Below are positions 8,196 through 16,045 of a stretch of DNA of 64,000 bases, piece by piece. The notes under the pieces were generated by a model, which saw nothing but the letters and a program-made list of their open reading frames with translations, had not been told where the DNA came from and did not search any database. Where the stretch lies: the NCBI GenBank assembly GCA_947441615.1, contig CANEUH010000009.1, positions 1-64,000 on the forward strand, in the 5' to 3' direction. The stretch comes from Bacteriovoracaceae bacterium. Its GTDB lineage: Bacteria; Bdellovibrionota; Bacteriovoracia; Bacteriovoracales; Bacteriovoracaceae. How positions within the stretch are numbered: the first letter of the stretch is position 1; each line of letters opens with the position of its first letter. Both the position numbers and the translations under genes were made by a program.

Positions 8196-8220
8196 TGCAA
8201 GTGACTTGCAATAACATTGC
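8196..8220 (-). promoter_or_regulatory. Overlapping dyads upstream of TonB receptor, candidate Fur/Zur operator
   Basis: Two perfect inverted repeats overlap: TGCAAG-TGA-CTTGCA (8196-8210) and GCAAT-AAC-ATTGC (8208-8220), 14 bases upstream of the receptor's start codon at 8182 on its coding strand. Fur-family dimers bind such AT-rich dyads. The sequence does not match a classical Zur box closely, so the link to the nearby Fur-family gene is inference. Confidence 0.45.
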
Positions 8221-8354
8221 CTCTCACATAAAAAATTGTAAAGCTAAATCCCTGAAAAGACACTGTGCACTATCTAATAATACTCCTGTAGAAAATTTAT
8301 AGGGACATTCAGTATTTACCTCCCATTAAGGAAGTTTTTTGTTAAATACCCATC

Positions 8355-10526
8355 ATGAAATTAAAATTTTGCGTATTGGTCTTCTCTCTGACGTCATTCC
8401 CCCTTTTTGCGGAAAATATTCCGGGCCAGAACTTATTAAGTTATTTTTCGGCGAATTGCCGGACTCAAGGTGAATGGACTCGCTCAGCACTTGCAGATTC
8501 TACTGCCTTGATGGAGTCCCTAAGAAGTATTTCTCAAGACCCGGATTGTAAAAGTGTGAGTGGTGCTATTTCTCAACTGGGTATTCTCAATCAACAATTG
8601 GCCAATTTAAGTAAAACCAATGAGACACAATCCAAAATTGCTGAACTCAATGCCCAAGAACAAGAACTTCTTCTTCAGGTTTCTAATAATACAGATGCAT
8701 CGACTCTAGCTTCAATCAATACTAAACTTAGAGATCTCCAAGTGACTCGTGCAGGTCTTATTGGTAAGGATAAGGCACAGGCCGAACTAGCGAGCCCTGA
8801 CAAGGCGTTGATGCTCACTTCGGTAGTTCAAATTGCTAATACAGCTTTCCAACAAGTGACCAATAACAAAGAATGCCTTCGAAAGAATCCAAATATTTTA
8901 AATACCGCTACTTCCATCATTTCGGCCGTTGGGGCCACAACTGCGATGGTGAATCCGGCACTTGGACTCGGATTATCAGCTGGATCTGCCTTTCTTGGAG
9001 AAACAGTTGAAGGGGTTAGAAGATACTATAGTTCCAGGACGATCAGAAATATTTCAGATGATTCTGTTGCGGCGGAAGCCTACAAGTGTGCATTAGAAAC
9101 CATGTCAGATAGATGGTGCCAAATGAAGGATGCTGAAGCATTTCTTCTTTTTAAAGCTGAACAGAGACAGCACCCTATTATGTCTAGTGGTCTAGGAACC
9201 GCCATTAGATTGAATGACCGTGAACTTCCAGTATTAATTGAATGGCTAAATAAGATACGAAGTGGAGTGACTCCGACAACAACTTCGGATGCTCAAAGAC
9301 AAAGTGCAGTCTTCACGAGGGAAACATATGTGCGATCCCTTGAGGCCAATGGCCTTGGTCTTATCGAAGAGAATAGGAAAATTTATAACACCTATACAGA
9401 TCTAAATGACCGATGGAACTTTCTAAGAAGTGTTATTATTTCACTTCTTCCGGCCACAAACGTACCTTTCAAAAACCCCTTCTACGACGTCTATGCCCCT
9501 GGCTACGCCCCATTTTTCTTAATAGGTCTCCTTGATAATGGCGATATTAGAAACTCCCAGGGTCAATACTTTCCGATAGACTCGTGGAGTAAACCAAGTG
9601 GATTAAATCCAACACTTGATCTAGTGAAAGAAAAATATCTTGAATGGGTTTCTAAATCACGTAATCGAGTGAATCAAGAATTAAATCAAGTTTTACAACC
9701 AGATGCCCTTCAAACTTTATCCAGTGCTTATGATCGATCCGGGAATAGATGGAAAATCTCTCCTATGGATAGTTTAAAGAGAATTATTGATTTCTTAGAA
9801 TCAAATCCACCATCTGAGAGAGATGCTGCTTTTTCAAAATTGTATACAAATACTTTGTCTAAATTAAAAGAAATGTACCAAGTTACTGAAAATGCAGTTT
9901 TAAGACAAAGTGCTGATGAATTTGAGGATAACACTCCCACCGTTGAACGCATTTACGAACTTGCCCAGCTTCGCTACGGAACTGTTGTCATGGAAGCAAG
10001 GCTTGATATGATTGTGAGACTATCGCTTTTAGAGCTTCTTCAACATACACCGACTCAAGATCAAGTCGTTGTCGCTCAACTCTTAGCGGCCGAAAGATTC
10101 ACTGATTCTATTTCAAAAATGAGTGGTACCGATAATCTTGCTCTCATTAGAGCTGATATTAACCGCGCTCAACCGGTCACAATCTCAAATTTAAATTCTT
10201 TCATTGATATCTTCGGAAAGAACATTAATCGGATGCTTTCAAAACTCTTGAAAGATGAGAAGAAATATACTGGAACAGTAGCGCAATCAAAAAAATATGC
10301 TCGAACTGAACTATGTTTTCTACTCCTAGCAGTCCCGAATGTAGAAGAATTCGTTGATGTTAAAGATTACTGTGAAGGACTCCAGCTCCAACCAGTGATT
10401 AAAGGTGGCCCTCAATCAATTAAGATAACTAAAGACTCTTACCGACTTGACTTGAATGATCGTGCCTGTGAATACAGAGAATTTTTCCGTAAGAGTAAAA
10501 TTTTTGAGACTTGGGGAATTAAATAA
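8355..10526 (+). CDS. Large exported protein of unknown function
   Basis: 723 aa with a Sec signal peptide (about 1-19, ends PLFAEN). Residues about 80-140 are a predicted coiled coil (AELNAQEQELLLQV and onwards). A small-residue hydrophobic stretch follows near 190-215 (SAVGATTAMVNPALGLGL), which could be membrane-associating. Several Cys residues suggest disulfides (SANCRTQ, DCKS, CLRK, WCQM). No enzyme motif recognised. The 13-base gap to the next gene (LdcA) suggests co-transcription, so a role in envelope or peptidoglycan processes is possible but unproven. Confidence 0.7.
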   Translation: MKLKFCVLVFSLTSFPLFAENIPGQNLLSYFSANCRTQGEWTRSALADSTALMESLRSISQDPDCKSVSGAISQLGILNQQLANLSKTNETQSKIAELNAQEQELLLQVSNNTDASTLASINTKLRDLQVTRAGLIGKDKAQAELASPDKALMLTSVVQIANTAFQQVTNNKECLRKNPNILNTATSIISAVGATTAMVNPALGLGLSAGSAFLGETVEGVRRYYSSRTIRNISDDSVAAEAYKCALETMSDRWCQMKDAEAFLLFKAEQRQHPIMSSGLGTAIRLNDRELPVLIEWLNKIRSGVTPTTTSDAQRQSAVFTRETYVRSLEANGLGLIEENRKIYNTYTDLNDRWNFLRSVIISLLPATNVPFKNPFYDVYAPGYAPFFLIGLLDNGDIRNSQGQYFPIDSWSKPSGLNPTLDLVKEKYLEWVSKSRNRVNQELNQVLQPDALQTLSSAYDRSGNRWKISPMDSLKRIIDFLESNPPSERDAAFSKLYTNTLSKLKEMYQVTENAVLRQSADEFEDNTPTVERIYELAQLRYGTVVMEARLDMIVRLSLLELLQHTPTQDQVVVAQLLAAERFTDSISKMSGTDNLALIRADINRAQPVTISNLNSFIDIFGKNINRMLSKLLKDEKKYTGTVAQSKKYARTELCFLLLAVPNVEEFVDVKDYCEGLQLQPVIKGGPQSIKITKDSYRLDLNDRACEYREFFRKSKIFETWGIK

Positions 10527-10539
10527 GTAAAATAAGGCC

Positions 10540-11472
10540 ATGAGAAAAAAATCATGGTCATTTTTATCCCCTGGGGACGTTGTTGACATCATTGCACCTG
10601 CGTCCTATTCCCCCCAAGAAAAATTTCAAGACGGTATCAATTGGCTTAAACATATAGGTCTTAATCCAAGAGTTCCAAACGACATAATAAAACCAGATCT
10701 ATTTTTTGCAGCCCCATTAGACATTCAGTTTAAACATTTAAAAGACGCCCTTTATTCCGATTCGAAGGCCATTTGGTGCTTAAGAGGCGGATATGGAAGC
10801 ATGAGGCTTATTCCTCATCTTATAAAATTAAAACCTCCCAAAAGGCCCAAACTTTTTGTTGGATTTAGCGATATCACTTCACTCCATTTGTTTTTGTCGC
10901 AAAGTTGGGGTTGGCCTGTGATTCATGGCAGAACGATTAGTCAGCTTTCTATCGCTCTTAAACAAACAAAAGATCGAGCGTTCTTAAAAGATTTAATCTT
11001 TGGACGAAAAGAATCAAAAACGTTTAAGAATCTAGTCCCATTAAACAAAAGTGCTACCCAGGCTTTATCTCTTTCAGGGGTCATTACAGGTGGAAATCTT
11101 CGAATGATTCAATCATCCCTGGGAACTCCTTGGGAAATTAGGCCTAAAGGCAAAATCCTCTTTATTGAAGATGTTTCAGAGAGAGGCTATAGCCTTGACC
11201 GAATGTTTGAGCAATTAATTCAGGCAAGGCTTTTTGATAATCGAATTAAGGCGATTATTTTTGGAGACTTCACTGATGGAAAAGAAAAAAATGGAAATGA
11301 TCTCACAAGTGATGCTCTTCTTCGCTTCGCCTCGAGAGTTCCTTATCCTGTATTAAAAGGATTACCTGCTGGACATGGAGAGTTCAATTATCCCGTTCCA
11401 TTCAATGTTAATTGCCAACTCTTTCTTGGGAAAAAAGCTGCAATTACCTTTCATTACGGTGGCAAAAACTAG
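10540..11472 (+). CDS. ldcA: Muramoyltetrapeptide LD-carboxypeptidase (S66 family)
   Basis: Removes the terminal D-Ala from murein tetrapeptides, in peptidoglycan recycling or wall remodelling. The S66 triad is visible: Ser in FVGFSDITSLH, Glu in LFIEDVSERGYSLDRM, His in GLPAGHGEFNYPVPF. The oxyanion segment CLRGGYGSMRL precedes. 310 aa matches the family's usual length. No signal peptide, so cytoplasmic, as for E. coli LdcA. Thirteen bases downstream of the large exported protein. In a predator the enzyme could also help process prey muropeptides (inference). Confidence 0.9.
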   Translation: MRKKSWSFLSPGDVVDIIAPASYSPQEKFQDGINWLKHIGLNPRVPNDIIKPDLFFAAPLDIQFKHLKDALYSDSKAIWCLRGGYGSMRLIPHLIKLKPPKRPKLFVGFSDITSLHLFLSQSWGWPVIHGRTISQLSIALKQTKDRAFLKDLIFGRKESKTFKNLVPLNKSATQALSLSGVITGGNLRMIQSSLGTPWEIRPKGKILFIEDVSERGYSLDRMFEQLIQARLFDNRIKAIIFGDFTDGKEKNGNDLTSDALLRFASRVPYPVLKGLPAGHGEFNYPVPFNVNCQLFLGKKAAITFHYGGKN

Positions 11473-11550
11473 GTCTTGCTAAAATTATCATCATGTCTTT
11501 TTTGCTATTTATTATTCGATTCTGATTTTAAAAATAATTAAATTGAACAA

Positions 11551-12339
11551 TTAAGCATTTTCTTTAGGAGAATGAGGTAGGGACTTTTCTCCCAATATTT
11601 TTCGTGGTCTGATTTTAACTTCAAATTTTTTTGTCGCAATCGATTGGATGAATTGAGCTGCTTCTGCTGGAGAATCGGTAAAAAAAAGAGTCTTTGTATC
11701 CTCTGGATCAATTGTTTTAGAATCAACTAATCTTTCAAAAATCAATTTTCGAACGGGCTCCCAGTAATCTAAACCAACGAGGACGACAGGAAAGTCTTTC
11801 ATCTTCTTGGTTTGGATGAGAGTCAATACTCCGAATAACTCATCAAGAGTTCCAAATCCACCTGGGAGAGCTACAAACCCATAAGAGTATTTTGCGAGCA
11901 TAAATTTACGGACCATAAAATATTTAAACTCCATCCACACATCAAGATAAGGATTTGGTTTCTGCTCTTGAGGAAGAGTGATATTGCATCCAAGGGATAG
12001 TCCACCCATGGATTTTGCTCCCCTGTTGGAAGCCTCCATGATTCCGGGACCACCTCCAGTCATAACGGCAAATCCCTTAAGGGCCAACTCTTGTCCCATT
12101 TCAAAACCCAAAAGATAATAAGGATGCTCATCTCCAAATCGAGCGGAGCCGAAAATTGTGACACAAGGACCAATGAAGTGAAATTTTCGAAACCCTTTAA
12201 TCATTTCAAAAAAAACATCAAAGGCATGTCTTGCTTCAAAGGATCTCGATTTGGGTCCTTCGAGAAAAACTTTTTCATCCTGATTTCGAGAACCAGAGCC
12301 CCAATGAGTTTGATGAGAAGAAAGATTATTTTGTTCCAT
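11551..12339 (-). CDS. LOG-family (TIGR00730) nucleoside 5'-monophosphate phosphoribohydrolase
   Basis: 262 aa. The two diagnostic motifs are present: GGGPGIMEASNRGAK and PGGFGTLDELF, which form the nucleotide site of LOG proteins that hydrolyse (cytokinin-type or ordinary) nucleoside monophosphates to base and ribose 5-phosphate. The C-terminal 40 residues (KKFEVKIRPRKILGEK) are basic and extend beyond the core. Cytoplasmic. It is separated from the che operon by about 64 bases and probably belongs to its own unit. The physiological role in bacteria is mostly unresolved. Confidence 0.85.
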   Translation of the reverse strand: MEQNNLSSHQTHWGSGSRNQDEKVFLEGPKSRSFEARHAFDVFFEMIKGFRKFHFIGPCVTIFGSARFGDEHPYYLLGFEMGQELALKGFAVMTGGGPGIMEASNRGAKSMGGLSLGCNITLPQEQKPNPYLDVWMEFKYFMVRKFMLAKYSYGFVALPGGFGTLDELFGVLTLIQTKKMKDFPVVLVGLDYWEPVRKLIFERLVDSKTIDPEDTKTLFFTDSPAEAAQFIQSIATKKFEVKIRPRKILGEKSLPHSPKENA

Positions 12340-12403
12340 GCCTTAGAAGTAAGATAATCGGAAATCTCAAAGAAGTGCTATTAAATAGTGGCCAAAGAAG
12401 TGG

Positions 12404-13228
12404 TTAAACAGTTAGCCCGATACGAACAAAAAAATCGCCATGTTTTGATTTAAAGGGAACCAAAATTGCTGGCCCCGTGTGTAAAGATAAAAATGAATCA
12501 GGCTTACCCAAAACTACAGAGGGAAGGGCCATCTTGAGTCCAAAACCTTTTTCGTTCAAAGAAGCCTTGGCCTGTCCAAAAATCATATTGGTAAGCTCTG
12601 CAGCACCATCCATGTTATCAGGTTCTATTGATGTAATATCTTCCCCTAACATTCTTGAAAGAACGTTAAGAAAAGTTTTCTCGGGAAATGAAATAATCAC
12701 AGAACCATTAAAATTATTACAGATAATTCCAATGAAGCCCGAAATATCACAGATTCCCTGGTCCTTGGTTTTTGCAACTTCAAAGACACCAGGAACAACA
12801 TCAATTTCGGCCTGAATTTTAAGAACCTGAATTGTAGATTGAAGAAAAGAATCAATGAAGTCAGTACTGATAGAGCGTTTTGGAGTAATACCAATTTCTT
12901 GTAATGCATCTTGAAGATTTTTAGCAAATCTAAGTGTAGAATCAAAACCATCTTTCTTAAGGCAATTTAAGAGGACAGTATTAACGTTAATTAATTTTAA
13001 AATTTTATTTTCTTTCTTTGTCGCTAGATGAATTTTAAGAAGAATGCGAATGCAGTCTCTTTCAATATCATTTAAAGAGTCACAATCAATAATGATATGA
13101 TTCCCAGAAGTTAACTCTAGGTGTGACTCAAAGCTATCCAACTCAGAGGAAAGCGGCTTTTTATTAATTTTGACTAACGAATAATTATCAAATTTATCGA
13201 TAGTAAAAAAATTGTCATTTCCTGACAT
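12404..13228 (-). CDS. cheX: STAS-like plus CheX domain fusion, CheY-P phosphatase-like
   Basis: 274 aa with two parts. Residues 1-110 look like a STAS-type fold (GNHIIIDCDSLNDIERDCIRIL, then KILKLINVNTVLLNCL). Residues about 120-274 are a CheX domain with the signature AAELTNMIFGQAKASLNEKG, carrying the E..N pair that dephosphorylates CheY-P. Last gene of the che operon and directly after CheY (3-base gap), consistent with signal termination. A fused STAS part is unusual for CheX and may provide localisation or an interaction. Confidence 0.78.
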   Translation of the reverse strand: MSGNDNFFTIDKFDNYSLVKINKKPLSSELDSFESHLELTSGNHIIIDCDSLNDIERDCIRILLKIHLATKKENKILKLINVNTVLLNCLKKDGFDSTLRFAKNLQDALQEIGITPKRSISTDFIDSFLQSTIQVLKIQAEIDVVPGVFEVAKTKDQGICDISGFIGIICNNFNGSVIISFPEKTFLNVLSRMLGEDITSIEPDNMDGAAELTNMIFGQAKASLNEKGFGLKMALPSVVLGKPDSFLSLHTGPAILVPFKSKHGDFFVRIGLTV

Positions 13229-13231
13229 ACA

Positions 13232-13633
13232 TTACACTGAGATTCTAGCAGCAACTTTTTTATGAGTTGATTCAAGTTTAGTTTTCAAGCCTTCTTTACT
13301 AAAAGGCTTAACAACATATTGATCAACACCGCTCTTAATCGCTTCAGCGACCTGTTGCTGTTCAGCTTCAGCGGTAACTAAGAGAAAAGGCGTTTTTGCT
13401 AAGTCTTTATCTGCTCTTATTTTTTTTAGAAGTTCTAAACCTGTGCAATTTGGCATGTTCCAGTCTGAAATAATTAGCCCATGATGCCCAGACTTGGCTT
13501 TTTCCCAAGCCTCATTACCATCCTGAGCTTCTGCAATGTCAATAAAACCTAGTTCACGCAAAATTTTCGTCACAATTTTTCTCATGGTTAACATGTCATC
13601 AACAACTAGAACTTTTGTTTTTGGATCAAACAT
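13232..13633 (-). CDS. cheY: CheY-like response regulator
   Basis: 133 aa single REC domain. Acidic pair VVDDM at 11-12 region, phospho-Asp in LIISDWNMPNCTG, Thr in FLLVTAEAE and the conserved Lys in YVVKPFSKEG; all active-site positions are present. DWNMPNCTGLELLKKIR is very close to classical flagellar CheY. It lies between cheR and cheX in the chemosensory operon, so it is the likely diffusible output to the flagellar motor, reset by the adjacent CheX. Confidence 0.9.
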   Translation of the reverse strand: MFDPKTKVLVVDDMLTMRKIVTKILRELGFIDIAEAQDGNEAWEKAKSGHHGLIISDWNMPNCTGLELLKKIRADKDLAKTPFLLVTAEAEQQQVAEAIKSGVDQYVVKPFSKEGLKTKLESTHKKVAARISV

Positions 13634-13647
13634 AATCGCCCCTTAAT

Positions 13648-14478
13648 CTATGCAATTTTTCTAAAACTAGGTTTATTTTTTTTATAAAATGAAATGCCGT
13701 CGATCATGTCAGTTTTAATCTCATCGCGAATTCCAACAAGCGTTTCTCCGGCACCCAAAAGAAGTGCACCATTTTCTTCAAGTTGAAGAAAAAGTGTATC
13801 AACGACGGTTTTTCGCATGTCAACCTTCTGATATATTAAAACATTCCGACAAAGAATGATATGGAAAGTATCGTATACCGACGATCGAATTAGATTGTTA
13901 TATGTGTACTTTATTCGAGAGAGAAGATCAGAATTTGCTTTCCACAAATCCCCTTCTTTCTTGAAATAGAACTCCCTATTCTCATCGCTTAATCCACGCT
14001 TAGTTTCAAATTCTGTATATAAACCTGATTTACATTTCTTAAGGGCTTTATCGCAAATATCAGTGGCAAGAATACTATACGGAGGAAGTGGGGTTTTCTT
14101 TGAAAGTAGATCAAGTGTCATCGCAACACTTAAAGCTTCTTGTCCAGTACTCGATGCGGCTGACCAAATTTTAATTTCTCTAGGATCAGTCTTTAGTATT
14201 TCTGATTTAATAAATGTTTCAATCGAAGTAAAATATTTGGGATCCCTAAAAAAGAGTGTCTCATTGTTTGTGGCCATATCAATTAAGCGCTGTCTCTGAT
14301 CTAATTGTATTGATTGATCCTGAAACATCTTTGCCAATTCATCTACATTAGAAATTTTTTCAATCCGACAAAACTCTTCTAGTCTCATTTTTAATTGAAA
14401 AATGTTTGATTCAACATACACGATGCCGGTCTCACGTTCAATTAAACCAGCAAAATAATCTATTGGATTAAGCCACAT
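13648..14478 (-). CDS. cheR: Chemotaxis protein methyltransferase CheR
   Basis: Transfers methyl groups from SAM to receptor glutamates during adaptation. 276 aa: an alpha-helical N-terminal domain to about 75, then the SAM domain with IWSAASSTGQEALSVAM (motif I), YSILATDICDKAL (motif II) and FHIILCRNVLIY. No receptor-tethering tail or TPR. The ATG overlaps the end of cheB by 11 bases. Its presence with CheB means methylated receptors exist elsewhere in the genome. Confidence 0.92.
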   Translation of the reverse strand: MWLNPIDYFAGLIERETGIVYVESNIFQLKMRLEEFCRIEKISNVDELAKMFQDQSIQLDQRQRLIDMATNNETLFFRDPKYFTSIETFIKSEILKTDPREIKIWSAASSTGQEALSVAMTLDLLSKKTPLPPYSILATDICDKALKKCKSGLYTEFETKRGLSDENREFYFKKEGDLWKANSDLLSRIKYTYNNLIRSSVYDTFHIILCRNVLIYQKVDMRKTVVDTLFLQLEENGALLLGAGETLVGIRDEIKTDMIDGISFYKKNKPSFRKIA

Positions 14479-15547
14479 TGTTATTTCTCCTTACCCGAGA
14501 AATAATTAATAATTTCCTAGCGAGATCAAGGGGATCCCCTTCAAAGTCATGAAGATTCTGCTCAAATACTGCTCCTGGCATCCCAAACACAACTGAAGAT
14601 TCTTCATTTTGGATCAGAATCTTACCTTTTTGATTTTTTATTGCTTGCGCACCATCACAACCATCTCTCCCCATACCAGTGAAGACAATACCTAAAGTAT
14701 TTTTTCCAAAAATAGACGCTGCTGATTCAAAAAGATAATCAGCACACGGCCTTACGTAATTTCTCATTTCTCTTTGATCTAAATAAATTGAAGTCTTTTT
14801 CTTGTCACCTTGAAGTGACATATGAAAATTTCCAGGGGCAACATAAATCTGGTTTGGCTGGAGAACTTCACCTTGAATTGCTTCCTTTGAAATTTTTCCA
14901 CTATGGGCACCAAGTCTTTCAGCGAGTGAAGCTGTAAAGATGGGCGGCATGTGTTGAGTCACAAGAATAGGAAAAGGCAAAGGCTCTTTTAATTGAGTAA
15001 AAAAATCAACCAGCGCATTTGGGCCACCTGTGGATGCTGCTATCACTAGGATCTCTGGATAAAATAATTCCCATATAACTTTGTGAGATTCTCTCTTCAT
15101 AACAGGGGGAGCTGATTCAATTTTTTTAGGGGACTGAAAAAGGGAAAATATTTTTGGCAAAAGAACTTCTTTGATTTTTTCTGAGGGGGATAAGTTTGAA
15201 TCGCTTACTGGTGGTTTTGAAATAAAATCAAAAGCACCCATTTGCATTGCTTCAAGTGTTTTCTCTGCAGAAGCAACAGTAATTGATGAAAACATTATTG
15301 CCTTGGTTTTTATGCCGAGGGATTTCATTTGTTTTAAAGTTTCAATCCCATCCATGACTGGCATTTCAATATCGAGTGTGCAAATGTCTATTTCCTGATT
15401 TTTCATTTTTTCAAGGGCGACACTTCCGTTTGCAGCAGATCCCACGACTTCAATCTCTGGAATCCCTTTAAGTGCTATTTGAATCTGCGACCTAAAAAGG
15501 ACCGAATCATCCACAATTAATAATTTTATCTTTTTACTTTCTAACAT
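14468..15547 (-). CDS. cheB: Chemotaxis response regulator protein-glutamate methylesterase CheB
   Basis: Demethylates or deamidates receptors when phosphorylated by CheA. 359 aa: REC domain about 6-125 with phospho-Asp in CTLDIEMPVMDG, a linker, then the esterase domain about 160-350 with Ser in VIAASTGGPNALV, His in LVTQHMPPIFTASLAERL and Asp in FTGMGRDGCDGA. All three catalytic residues are present. Placed between cheW and cheR in the operon; 18-base gap to cheW. Confidence 0.93.
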   Translation of the reverse strand: MLESKKIKLLIVDDSVLFRSQIQIALKGIPEIEVVGSAANGSVALEKMKNQEIDICTLDIEMPVMDGIETLKQMKSLGIKTKAIMFSSITVASAEKTLEAMQMGAFDFISKPPVSDSNLSPSEKIKEVLLPKIFSLFQSPKKIESAPPVMKRESHKVIWELFYPEILVIAASTGGPNALVDFFTQLKEPLPFPILVTQHMPPIFTASLAERLGAHSGKISKEAIQGEVLQPNQIYVAPGNFHMSLQGDKKKTSIYLDQREMRNYVRPCADYLFESAASIFGKNTLGIVFTGMGRDGCDGAQAIKNQKGKILIQNEESSVVFGMPGAVFEQNLHDFEGDPLDLARKLLIISRVRRNNNVA

Positions 15548-15565
15548 AAGCCCCTTTACATTCGC

Positions 15566-16045
15566 CTAAGCACATCTTTTATCTAATTCTTTTAAAATTG
15601 AATCCATACAAATCACAGATAAAATACCATCGTCTGTTTTATAAACTCCGAGCATAAAACTTCGAATTCCCAGAGAAACCGTTTGTGGAGTTGGCTCAAA
15701 ACTTTGGTCATTGACTTCAATAACGTCACCAATGTTGTCAACTAGTAGGGACAAGAGTACGTCTTCAATCTTACAAACAACTGTCATTTTTTCACTAGTT
15801 GATGAGTCCTTGAGACCGAATAATTCTCTAAGCCCAATCGCCGTAGCGATTTGACCTCTAAGATTGATTAATCCTTTGATAAAATCAGGGGCTGTTTGCA
15901 TGTGAGTCACTTGAAGAGGTTTTGTCACTTCTTGTACCTTCATGACATCAATTCCATAGAGTCTTCCATCAATTGTAAAAGTTGAGAACTGTTTAGGCTT
16001 TGTTTTATTTCCTGAATTTGCTTTGGAAGATAAATAGGTCTTCAT
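15566..16045 (-). CDS. cheW: Chemotaxis adaptor protein CheW
   Basis: 159 aa. The CheW fold begins about residue 20 (QFSTFTIDGRLYGIDVMKVQEV) with typical IKGLINLRGQIATAIGLRELFGL. It couples receptors to CheA in the membrane-associated array. An N-terminal polar tail of about 18 residues precedes the domain. Its ATG overlaps the cheA stop by 4 bp (ATGA), so CheA and CheW are coupled at translation and made in balance. Confidence 0.93.
   Translation of the reverse strand: MKTYLSSKANSGNKTKPKQFSTFTIDGRLYGIDVMKVQEVTKPLQVTHMQTAPDFIKGLINLRGQIATAIGLRELFGLKDSSTSEKMTVVCKIEDVLLSLLVDNIGDVIEVNDQSFEPTPQTVSLGIRSFMLGVYKTDDGILSVICMDSILKELDKRCA

Noticed and set aside
8312-8349. GTATTTA/TAAATAC inverted repeat before the large exported protein
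   Set aside because: Only 7 AT pairs with a 24-base loop; in this AT-rich genome such repeats are expected by chance and would be unstable.
11538-11726. 62-codon minus-strand frame beside the LOG gene
   Set aside because: It overlaps the 3' end of the LOG-family gene in another frame with no recognisable product.
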